Shown here: positions 1 through 6,985 of the stretch, piece by piece
How positions within the stretch are numbered: position 1 is the first letter of the stretch
Layout: each line of letters starts with the position of its first letter
Source: RXOA01 sp964554715
GTDB lineage: Bacteria; Bipolaricaulota; Bipolaricaulia; UBA7950; UBA9294
DNA length: 21,069 nt
Reading direction: 5' to 3'
NCBI GenBank assembly: GCA_964554715.1
Contig: CAZKPU010000036.1
Location: 1 to 21,069 of the forward strand
Translations under genes and position numbers: made by a program
The notes under the pieces: model-generated
Seen by the model: the letters and a program-made list of their open reading frames with translations, nothing else
Databases searched by the model: none
What the model was told of the DNA's origin: nothing

Positions 1-54
1 GCTCCGGCAACCGCAAAGAAGGCGGCAAAGCGCGAACTAGAGACTACTCGCTGA
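1..54 (+). CDS. Possible 3' end of a truncated CDS (Ala/Lys-rich tail)
   Basis: Reading frame 1 is open from the window edge to a TGA at 52-54 and encodes APATAKKAAKRELETTR. An alanine/lysine-rich tail like this is common at the C-termini of nucleic-acid-binding bacterial proteins. The stop would overlap the 3' end of the convergent metallophosphoesterase gene by 11 nt, a normal arrangement. Only 17 codons are visible, so coding status rests on composition alone and the function cannot be named. Confidence 0.3.
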   Translation, partial: APATAKKAAKRELETTR

Positions 55-1297
55 ACACAAGGATCAGTCCACCCACCACGAGGGCAACGGGCAAACCGAT
101 CAGGAGCACTCTCAGCCACTCCCGTCCTTCCAACGGAGATGTCCGCGCACCCGACAGCGGCATGTCGAACGAATCGAGGATGCGCGCGTCCATGATCACG
201 TCTGTAGATCCGATCTCTCGGGCCACGGACACGGTTTCGCGGACATAGAAGAAATGGCCTTCCACCGACACATCGGACCCTTGGATGTGTTCAGGGGTTG
301 TCTGCCGTGGTGTCGCACCGCCTCCCCCGATCACCATATAGGTGACCCCGTCGCGAACGATGTGTTCGTAGTGGTGTGAGTGCCCGTTGAACACAATGTC
401 GACGTCCGTCTCGACGAAGATCGGATGGTAGATCGTGTCGAAGAAGAACCCCGTGCCATGGTAGGGGTCGGACGAGAATACCGGATGGTGGAAGATGACG
501 AACTTATGTGGCTCGGAACCGCTGAGGTGCTCCCGCGCCCAATCCTGTTGGGCTTTGATGTCAAGAGCACTCGTCACGTTCGTGTCCAAGCCGACCACCA
601 CGACATCGCCCCAATGAAGTGCCCACCATCGTTCATCTTCCCGGCCTTCACCGGGTGGAAGCTCGAACGTCCGATAGTAGGAACGATGGTTCTTCTCGTG
701 GTTCCCGAGCACGGGGATGAACGGCGCACGCAGAAGCATGTCATCGAACGAGGAGAACCAGTCGTCCCAGTAGTAGCTTGAAGGACTCTCCACCACATCG
801 CCTGCGTGAAGGATAAAGTCCACGTCCAGTGGATCTGCGGCAATCGCATCGGCAACCAGTTCGAGCCGGTTCACGCCCTCCAACTGCTGCTGGGTGTCTG
901 CAAGCACAAAGAACGCCACCGTCTCCCCCGGCGGTGGCTCGGTGCAGAAGAATCCCACCGGGCTGACGGTCTCTGCGTCTCCGTCGAGAAGGACCACGCG
1001 ATACGCACACTGATCATTCAGTGGAAGCGCATCCAACACAACATGAAAGGTATCGGGCACATCCTCCGGCAAGGGGACATCGACACTATGTGCAAACCGT
1101 CCGGTTGCTTCGAACTCCGAAAGCGAACCATACTCCACACGCGCCGGAACCGGATCTGCACTCCGCCAACTGATGGTGATCGATCCTTCATCGGGGGCGC
1201 CGCAGTAGGGTCCGTGGACAAACGACGTGGCAGCACAAGCGAACGACACGACAGCGACCAGCGCGACAGCAAGTCCGGAAATCCGGCGATGGAGCAA
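44..1297 (-). CDS. Secreted, membrane-anchored metallophosphoesterase (purple acid phosphatase-like)
   Basis: Calcineurin-like metallophosphoesterase with a predicted extracytoplasmic catalytic domain, likely hydrolysing phosphomonoesters; the substrate is unknown. I place the start at a TTG (1297) because a strong AAAGGAGG site (1303-1310) lies 5 nt before it; an in-frame ATG at 1348 has no such site. The 417-aa product opens with a short basic stretch and a hydrophobic signal sequence (about residues 7-25). A fibronectin-like beta domain typical of purple acid phosphatases follows (GSITISW, VEYG). Metal-site motifs are ADTQ (D134), GDVV (166-169), GNHE (198-201), FHHP (269-272) and GHSH (305-308). 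The first motif is D-T-Q rather than D-x-H. A C-terminal hydrophobic segment (about 393-415) ends just before the stop, suggesting a C-terminal membrane anchor. It is divergent from glnS. The family is secure; the substrate is not. Confidence 0.88.
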   Translation of the reverse strand: MLHRRISGLAVALVAVVSFACAATSFVHGPYCGAPDEGSITISWRSADPVPARVEYGSLSEFEATGRFAHSVDVPLPEDVPDTFHVVLDALPLNDQCAYRVVLLDGDAETVSPVGFFCTEPPPGETVAFFVLADTQQQLEGVNRLELVADAIAADPLDVDFILHAGDVVESPSSYYWDDWFSSFDDMLLRAPFIPVLGNHEKNHRSYYRTFELPPGEGREDERWWALHWGDVVVVGLDTNVTSALDIKAQQDWAREHLSGSEPHKFVIFHHPVFSSDPYHGTGFFFDTIYHPIFVETDVDIVFNGHSHHYEHIVRDGVTYMVIGGGGATPRQTTPEHIQGSDVSVEGHFFYVRETVSVAREIGSTDVIMDARILDSFDMPLSGARTSPLEGREWLRVLLIGLPVALVVGGLILVFSE

Positions 1298-1536
1298 GCT
1301 AGCCTCCTTTGGGAGGCCAAGTGTAGACGGCGTACACGGCGGGAACAACCTTCGGCTGATCGCACGCTCTGACCCGACCGGCTGCTGTCCTGTCCGGTGG
1401 ATGCGTTTGCCAACCGTCCTGGTCGCCGGGGCTTCGGCAAGATAGACTTCCTTAAGGTTGTAGAAGTCGAAATCGAACCGTGGATCCGGGCACAGGTTCC
1501 CGGGTCTGACATCACGGAGGCGGGTGAATCGGGACA

Positions 1537-3342
1537 GTGGAGAACAGCAACGGCAGCGAAGACCGGCGCACAGTAGAACGCGAAACCGAAGAGGATCGTA
1601 CCGAAGGACAGGATTTCATCCGTCGGTTCGTCACCGAGGATCTTGCCGCGGGCAGAAACGATGGACGCGTCCACACCCGGTGGCCGCCGGAGCCGAACGG
1701 CTACATCCACATCGGTCACGCCAAGGGATTCCTTCTTGCTTACGGAATCGCCAAGGATTTCGGCGGCAAGTTCAACCTGAGGTTCGACGACACGAATCCG
1801 GCTGCGGAGGAGCAAGAGTTCGTCGACGGCATCATCGAGGACATGAAGTGGCTCGGTGTCGATTGGGACGACCGCCTCTTCTTCGCATCCGACTACTTCG
1901 AGCAGCTCTACGAATGGGCCGAGCACCTGATCCTCGCCGGGAAGGCGTATGTGTGCGATTTGTCGGCCGAGCAGATCAGCGAGTATCGCGGCACGGCGGT
2001 CCGGACCGAGACGCAAGGGGGCACCCAGGTGATCACGCCTCCCGGAAAGAACAGCCCCAACCGGGATCGATCGGTTGAGGAGAACCTCGATCTGTTCCGC
2101 CGCATGCGTGCCGGTGAGTTCCCGGACGGCTCGCGCACGCTTCGGGCCAAGATCGATATGGCTCATCCCAACCTGAATATGCGCGATCCCGTCATGTATC
2201 GTATCTTGCGCGCAACCCACCATCGTCAAGGGGATACGTGGTGCATCTATCCCACGTACGACTGGACCCACGGGCAATCCGATGCCATCGAAGGGATCAC
2301 CCATTCCACCTGCAGCCTGGAGTTCGAGAACCACCGTCCTTTGTACGATTGGTTCCTCGACCAGCTCCCCGTCCCCAGTCGCCCTCGCCAGATCGAGTAC
2401 GGCCGCCTCAACCTCGGCTACACAGTCATGAGCAAGCGCCGTCTTCGAGAGCTTGTGGAGGGCGATTCTGTTGCCGGTTGGGACGACCCCCGCATGCCGA
2501 CGCTACGTGGCATGCGACGCCGCGGCTACACACCTGAGGCGATCGTATCGTTCGTTGAGCAGATCGGCGTCACCAAATCGGAAGGGATCGTCGATGTTGC
2601 CTTCTTGGAGCACTGCCTTCGTCAAGACCTCAACCGGCGGGCACCGCGTGTGATGGGGGTGCTGAATCCGTTGCGCGTCGTCATCACGAACTACCCGGAG
2701 GGCCAGTCGGAGGAACTCGAGGCGATCAACAATCCGGAAGACCCGTCCGCAGGAACCAGGATGGTCCCCTTCTCACGTGAGCTCTTCATCGAACGCGAAG
2801 ACTTCATGGAGGATCCTCCCAAGAAGTTCTATCGCCTGGCTCCCGGAAGGGAGGTGCGGCTGCGATACGCGTACTTCATCACGTGCCATGACGTCATCAA
2901 GGACGCTGGCGGAAACGTCGTCGAGCTGCGTTGCACGTACGATCCGGCAACACGTGGCGGTGACGCCCCCGACGGGCGCCGCGTGAAAGCAACCCTGCAT
3001 TGGGTCTCGGCCGAACACGCCCTCGATGCCGAGGTGCGCCTGTACGACCATCTGTTCGACAGGGAGAACCCCAACGAGGTTGATGCCGGCAAGACATGGC
3101 TCGACAACCTCAACCCGAACTCCCTCACGGTGCAGACGGGGTGCAAGGTCGAGCCGGGGCTCGCGTCGGCGAAACCCGGGGACCGCTTTCAGTTTGAGCG
3201 GCGCGGCTACTTTGTCGCCGATGTCGATCATCAAGCGGACCGACCTGTGTTCAACCGCACCGCTACGCTACGCGACACGTGGGCCAAGGTGCGCAAGCAG
3301 GGCGGTAGCGGGGAGTCCGCCGCTGGGAAGGACAAGAAGTAG
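1537..3342 (+). CDS. glnS: Glutaminyl-tRNA synthetase
   Basis: Class I aminoacyl-tRNA synthetase that charges tRNA-Gln with glutamine in the cytoplasm. The GlnRS signature RWPPEPNGYIHIGHAKG contains the HIGH motif (residues 58-61). The second signature VMSKRRL (MSKR at 298-301) completes the ATP site, and AEEQEFVDGI and SLEFENHRPLYDWF are typical of GlnRS rather than GluRS. The C-terminal part (about 340-585) has the anticodon-binding beta-barrel character of GlnRS (NRTATLRDTW near the end). The length of 601 aa is usual with a slightly long, charged N-terminus. The start is a GTG; the nearest GGAGG (1516-1520) is 16 nt away, so the exact start is uncertain. A terminator at 3382-3423 closes the unit. 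Having GlnRS implies that the indirect GatCAB route is not the only path to Gln-tRNA here. Confidence 0.96.
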   Translation: MENSNGSEDRRTVERETEEDRTEGQDFIRRFVTEDLAAGRNDGRVHTRWPPEPNGYIHIGHAKGFLLAYGIAKDFGGKFNLRFDDTNPAAEEQEFVDGIIEDMKWLGVDWDDRLFFASDYFEQLYEWAEHLILAGKAYVCDLSAEQISEYRGTAVRTETQGGTQVITPPGKNSPNRDRSVEENLDLFRRMRAGEFPDGSRTLRAKIDMAHPNLNMRDPVMYRILRATHHRQGDTWCIYPTYDWTHGQSDAIEGITHSTCSLEFENHRPLYDWFLDQLPVPSRPRQIEYGRLNLGYTVMSKRRLRELVEGDSVAGWDDPRMPTLRGMRRRGYTPEAIVSFVEQIGVTKSEGIVDVAFLEHCLRQDLNRRAPRVMGVLNPLRVVITNYPEGQSEELEAINNPEDPSAGTRMVPFSRELFIEREDFMEDPPKKFYRLAPGREVRLRYAYFITCHDVIKDAGGNVVELRCTYDPATRGGDAPDGRRVKATLHWVSAEHALDAEVRLYDHLFDRENPNEVDAGKTWLDNLNPNSLTVQTGCKVEPGLASAKPGDRFQFERRGYFVADVDHQADRPVFNRTATLRDTWAKVRKQGGSGESAAGKDKK

Positions 3343-3381
3343 GAGCACCCGTCGCCGATCCGGGACTTCGTGAAGGATTCA

Positions 3382-3423
3382 CCGCCGATCCGAGCATCCG
3401 AGCCGGGTCGGCGGTCGCTTTTT
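3382..3423 (+). terminator. Rho-independent terminator of glnS
   Basis: The arms CCGCCGATCC (3382-3391) and GGGTCGGCGG (3405-3414) pair over 10 bp with one G-U wobble and a 13-nt loop. They are followed after four bases by five T residues (3419-3423). The structure lies 40 nt after the glnS stop codon and just before the end of the convergent secreted-protein gene. Confidence 0.75.
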
Positions 3424-3438
3424 GGAGGATCGGTCCGA

Positions 3439-4251
3439 CTAGTCCGGCGCAATCAGCGTGTAGACCACGGTGATCCGGTACTCCCCGGACGGGAGCCGGG
3501 AGAAATCCCCCTCATCGAACGTCAATTCGTACGCCGCCGTAACATCGGTGGTCCCCGCTGTAGAGGAGAACGGCTCGTATGCAACCGAAAACGCATCAGC
3601 CACCGTGTCCGAGTCCCCTCCGGAGGGCACGTCAACATCGACGAACCGATCCAGGGACCAGCCGTCAACCGAGCAAGTCACCCGCAACACCGTCGGAGAC
3701 TCTGCGGGGAAGCTTCCTTCTCCGGTGACCTGCGGAAACGCAATCGCCTCACCTGATACGATCGAAAGCGACATCCAGGTCAGACAACCGGGTCCGGAGA
3801 CGGAGGTCACTCCCCAGCGTTCTTCGCCGTCGAGCAGTGTTTCCAGGACCGCCGTCTGAGTCGCCGCGGTGTCCCAGTACCCGGATAAGCGCACATGATA
3901 GGTCGTTGTGACATGAGGAACATCGAAGCGCAGTCCCCGAAACGGTTCGGAGACCCAACGACACGGCTTGTTGGTGAACAACACCGTTGAATCCTCCATA
4001 CAATCGGGAAGCTGCAGGACCCAGGAAGAGATGCTTGGATCCGGAGCAGCGGACACCCGATAGCGGAACTCCGTGATGTCGTGAGGTCCGTTGTAGGTGC
4101 TGTTCAGCAGCGTGATCGTCACACCGTGAACCGTAGATGCAACGACATTGAAGCCGATCACGAACAGAAGAACCAGGATCCACGGCACCGTCTTGCCTCT
4201 TGCTCGGCCTCTGCACGACAAGCCGCTCATCCGCCTTCCGGTTCGGTGCAT
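3439..4251 (-). CDS. Secreted or membrane-anchored protein of unknown function
   Basis: I do not recognise this 270-aa protein. Two ATGs (4257 and 4251) lie close together. GGGAGG abuts the first directly and sits 6 nt before the second, so 4251 is preferred; upstream extension to 4398 would run into the neighbouring gene. The N-terminus is Arg-rich followed by a hydrophobic stretch (about residues 22-37, WILVLLFVIGFNVVAS), a signal peptide or N-terminal anchor. The rest is Ser/Thr-rich and probably beta-structured, with SSWVLQLPDC early on and YRITVVYTLIAPD at the very end. The SxWVLxLPxC stretch resembles one in secreted proteins of unknown function, which I cannot name with certainty. Several cysteines in the exported part could form disulphides. 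It is divergent from the ATP-cone kinase gene. Confidence 0.75.
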   Translation of the reverse strand: MHRTGRRMSGLSCRGRARGKTVPWILVLLFVIGFNVVASTVHGVTITLLNSTYNGPHDITEFRYRVSAAPDPSISSWVLQLPDCMEDSTVLFTNKPCRWVSEPFRGLRFDVPHVTTTYHVRLSGYWDTAATQTAVLETLLDGEERWGVTSVSGPGCLTWMSLSIVSGEAIAFPQVTGEGSFPAESPTVLRVTCSVDGWSLDRFVDVDVPSGGDSDTVADAFSVAYEPFSSTAGTTDVTAAYELTFDEGDFSRLPSGEYRITVVYTLIAPD

Positions 4252-4372
4252 TTCCATCCTCCCAACGACAAGTATGCCATGATTTCCCCGCGCCGCAGCA
4301 CGGCCCGACTGGCGTCTGCAGGATGCAACACTGTTCGAAAAGGAGCGTCTGCGTTCCCCACTGAGTTTCCAG

Positions 4373-4378
4373 TATAAT
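4373..4378 (+). promoter_or_regulatory. Perfect -10 element (TATAAT), apparently leaderless
   Basis: TATAAT is an exact match to the sigma-70 -10 consensus and ends 6 nt before the ATG at 4385. Transcription starting 6-7 nt downstream would begin on or next to the start codon. No good -35 hexamer is seen at 16-18 nt spacing, and no Shine-Dalgarno site precedes this ATG. Confidence 0.5.
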
Positions 4379-4384
4379 GAAGCC

Positions 4385-5872
4385 ATGGCTGTCATCAATC
4401 GTATCGGGAAGGTGATGAAGCGGAACCGTGCCCTGGTGACGTTCGATCAAGAGCGGATCTTCCGCGTCATCCGTCGCGCCGCAGATTCGAACGGCGGCTT
4501 CGAGCAGGATTACACGCAAGGAATCAACGACGCGATTTTTGTCGCCGGCCGCGACCGAGACGGAATCGCTCGCTTCCTTTCCGACCTTGTCGTCATCTGC
4601 CTCAACGGTGCTCCGCATCACCAGGTGTCGAATTTCCCGCCGACCGTCGAAGACGTTCAGCAAGCGGTTCTGCACGTGCTGCGAAGTACGGGGTTCACCA
4701 AGACGGCGGACGCCTATGAGTGCTACCGCTGGGGAAGTCACTGGATGCGTGAGGGCGCCCTTGCGCCGGATCAGTTCATGCGAAACGGCTACCCACCCGA
4801 GCAGATGAAGCCTTATCTCGAATGGAATCGATCCCACGGCTGCGAGACGATCGAAGGACTCAACGAAATCGTCCGTTCCGGGAAGATCCGCGACTTGGTC
4901 GACGGTGCCGTTCAGGTGTACGAGCAGTCTCTCGACCAGGCTGCGGACAAGGTCCTTGCACGGCTGGATGCCGGAGATCCACTCCAGATGATCTGGGTCA
5001 GCGGCCCGTCTTCGTCGGGCAAAACCACATCAACCGTCAAGCTGACACAGCGGCTTGAGAAGCGCGGACTTCGCTTCCTGATGCTGAACCTCGACGACTA
5101 TTTCTGGGCCCTGATCGAACATCCAACCGATTGGATCAACGATCGCAACTACGAAACCCCGGAAGCCCTCGATATTCAGCTCTTAAACGAGCATCTCAAG
5201 GCGTTGATCGCCGGCGATGAGATCGACAAGCCGGTGTACAGCTTCAAGGAAGGCCGTCGGATCGGCAGCAAGCGGGTTCGGAGGCAGCCGGATCAGATTC
5301 TTCTTCTGGATTGCTTGCACGGGTTCTACCCGCCGATCACCGAGGGGATCGACAAGCGCAGCATCTTCCGTCTGTATATCGAAGCGATGAACCCCGTCTA
5401 CGAATCCCAGATGATGAAGCCGCTTGTCGATATGGAATGGACAGGCGAGCAGATGACACGGTTCGAGGACGTTCGTCTCTTGCGGCGGATGCTCCGTGAC
5501 GTCAAACACCGGAACCATCCCCCGTTGGCGACGATCCTTCACTGGCACTACGTGCGCGCGGGGGAGCTATTCTCGATTATCCCGCTCAAGGGCATCGCCG
5601 ATCACATTCTTAACGGCGGCATGCCGTTCGATCTTCCGGTTCTGAAGCCGTTCTTCACGGGAGATGACAGCATCTGGCCCACGCCCCGCGACCTTGAATC
5701 GTATGCCTCCCACTTGGATGCGCACATCCGCTATCGTCGCATCGAAGGGTTGTTCGACTCGATCGAGGGGTTGCCGCTGTCTGTGGTGACCGATCCTCGC
5801 ATCATTCCCGGCGACGCCGTCATCCGGGAGTTCATCGGGGGAAGCACGATCAAGATCCCTCACAACGAATAG
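4385..5872 (+). CDS. ATP-cone domain fused to a uridine kinase/phosphoribulokinase-like P-loop kinase
   Basis: The 495-aa fusion begins with an ATP-cone (about residues 9-115). It has the typical opening KVMKRNRALVTFD and the typical close TVEDVQQAVLHVLRSTGF...AYECYR. ATP-cones sense ATP/dATP in ribonucleotide reductases and NrdR. A linker leads to a kinase domain (about 200-495) with P-loop GPSSSGKTT (207-215), the LNLDDYF segment after it, and LLLDCLHGFYP. This order matches the uridine kinase/phosphoribulokinase superfamily, which phosphorylates nucleosides or sugars with ATP. The inferred role is a cytoplasmic nucleoside kinase whose activity could be tuned by nucleotide binding to the cone; the substrate is unknown. 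The ATG sits 6 nt after a perfect TATAAT with no Shine-Dalgarno site. An alternative start at 4415 would still leave most of the cone. Confidence 0.85.
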   Translation: MAVINRIGKVMKRNRALVTFDQERIFRVIRRAADSNGGFEQDYTQGINDAIFVAGRDRDGIARFLSDLVVICLNGAPHHQVSNFPPTVEDVQQAVLHVLRSTGFTKTADAYECYRWGSHWMREGALAPDQFMRNGYPPEQMKPYLEWNRSHGCETIEGLNEIVRSGKIRDLVDGAVQVYEQSLDQAADKVLARLDAGDPLQMIWVSGPSSSGKTTSTVKLTQRLEKRGLRFLMLNLDDYFWALIEHPTDWINDRNYETPEALDIQLLNEHLKALIAGDEIDKPVYSFKEGRRIGSKRVRRQPDQILLLDCLHGFYPPITEGIDKRSIFRLYIEAMNPVYESQMMKPLVDMEWTGEQMTRFEDVRLLRRMLRDVKHRNHPPLATILHWHYVRAGELFSIIPLKGIADHILNGGMPFDLPVLKPFFTGDDSIWPTPRDLESYASHLDAHIRYRRIEGLFDSIEGLPLSVVTDPRIIPGDAVIREFIGGSTIKIPHNE

Positions 5873-5945
5873 CCATACGTATGGATCGACGATCAGGACA
5901 GACTCTGCTCCGCCCGGGCAGAAGGAAGTAGGTGAGTGACCGAGC

Positions 5946-6932
5946 ATGCCCGCAAATCTAACCGCTGACTTTCTGAAGGCAAGAGAGCGCTTCCGTGCCG
6001 CCACAGACGACTACGAAAGGCTCGCCGCGCTCGAAGAAATGCTGGCAACGATCCCCAAACACAAGGGGACCGACAAGATGCAAGCCGACATCAAGCGCCG
6101 CATCGCCAGGCTGCGGGATACACAGGGCAAGAAGGGAGGCAAGGGGCATTCGCTCGGCCATGTGGACCGTGAAGGCGCCGGACAGGTGGCTCTTGTCGGA
6201 CTTCCGAACGCCGGCAAGTCCAAACTGCTCGCGACCCTGACCAACGCACATCCTCAAGTGGCGGAGTATCCGTTCTCCACGCAGCTCCCGGTGCCCGGCA
6301 TGATGCGCTTCGATGACGTACCGATTCAACTGGTCGACCTTCCTCCGATCACCGCCGAATACACGGAGTCGTGGGTGTACAACATCGTTCGGGAATGCGA
6401 CCTAGCCCTGGTGCTCCTCGATGCATCACGAGGAGCGGCGGTGGTCGATGAGTTTGCGGAGATCGAGATGCTCCTTGAAGCACGTCATGTCGTTCTCAGC
6501 TCGGAACCTTACGAACCGGACGACTTCCGCATCAAGTCCGTGTCCTGCCGCGTTCTTCTGCATAAGAGCGATCTTGATCCCGCCAAGACCGATGAGGCAA
6601 AGGCTGCGGTGGAAAGAGAGATGGACCTCGCCACCGTCACGGCTTCCTCAGAGACCGGGGCCGGCCTGCAGGAGCTTCGAGCCGAGTTGTTCGACGCGCT
6701 ACGTCTTGTGCGGATCTACACCAAGCTCCCGGGGAAGAAGGCCGATCTTACCGAGCCATACACGCTGCCATGCGGGAGTGTCGTGCTGGATGCGGTCCGC
6801 GCGGTGCACCGCGATTTCACCGAGAAACTGAAGTACGTGCGCATCTGGGGATCGGGGAAGTTCGACGGTCAACAAGTCCCTTCGGACCACACGCTGGAGG
6901 ACGGGGACATCATCGAGATTCATCTCTCGTGA
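5946..6932 (+). CDS. DRG/Obg-like GTPase with C-terminal TGS domain
   Basis: This 328-aa translation-factor-type GTPase resembles eukaryotic/archaeal DRG proteins. A basic N-terminal region with helical character (about 1-75, ending in KKGGKGHSLGH) precedes the G domain. G1 is GLPNAGKS (85-92), G3 is DLPP (131-134) instead of DxxG, G4 is HKSD (206-209) where N/TKxD is usual, and the G5-like SSETGAG is at 234-240. The TGS domain fills about 254-328 (LPCGSVVLDAVRAVHRDF, LEDGDIIEIHLS), as in DRG, ThrRS and RelA proteins, and usually mediates ribosome or RNA contact. It follows the kinase gene by 73 nt on the same strand. A possible GAAGGAAG site lies rather far upstream. The His in G4 may weaken guanine specificity. 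A ribosome-linked role is inferred from the family. Confidence 0.88.
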   Translation: MPANLTADFLKARERFRAATDDYERLAALEEMLATIPKHKGTDKMQADIKRRIARLRDTQGKKGGKGHSLGHVDREGAGQVALVGLPNAGKSKLLATLTNAHPQVAEYPFSTQLPVPGMMRFDDVPIQLVDLPPITAEYTESWVYNIVRECDLALVLLDASRGAAVVDEFAEIEMLLEARHVVLSSEPYEPDDFRIKSVSCRVLLHKSDLDPAKTDEAKAAVEREMDLATVTASSETGAGLQELRAELFDALRLVRIYTKLPGKKADLTEPYTLPCGSVVLDAVRAVHRDFTEKLKYVRIWGSGKFDGQQVPSDHTLEDGDIIEIHLS

Positions 6933-6943
6933 CCGTTGGACAT

Positions 6944-6980
6944 CCGCTCGCCCGAGCGGGTGCTGGGAGACGGTCTGCGT
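6944..6980. terminator. Inverted repeats between convergent gene ends (weak terminator candidate)
   Basis: The gap between the GTPase and priA stop codons holds two perfect short inverted repeats. CCGCTCG/CGAGCGG has a 2-nt centre, and GAGACG/CGTCTC has a 9-nt loop. Neither is followed by a run of T on either strand, so a terminator role is only suggested by the position between convergent genes. Confidence 0.25.
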
Positions 6981-6985
6981 GCGTC

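Noticed and set aside
1018..2334. 438-codon minus-strand frame opposite glnS
   Set aside because: It overlaps the secure glnS gene and the metallophosphoesterase, and its sequence has no recognisable family.
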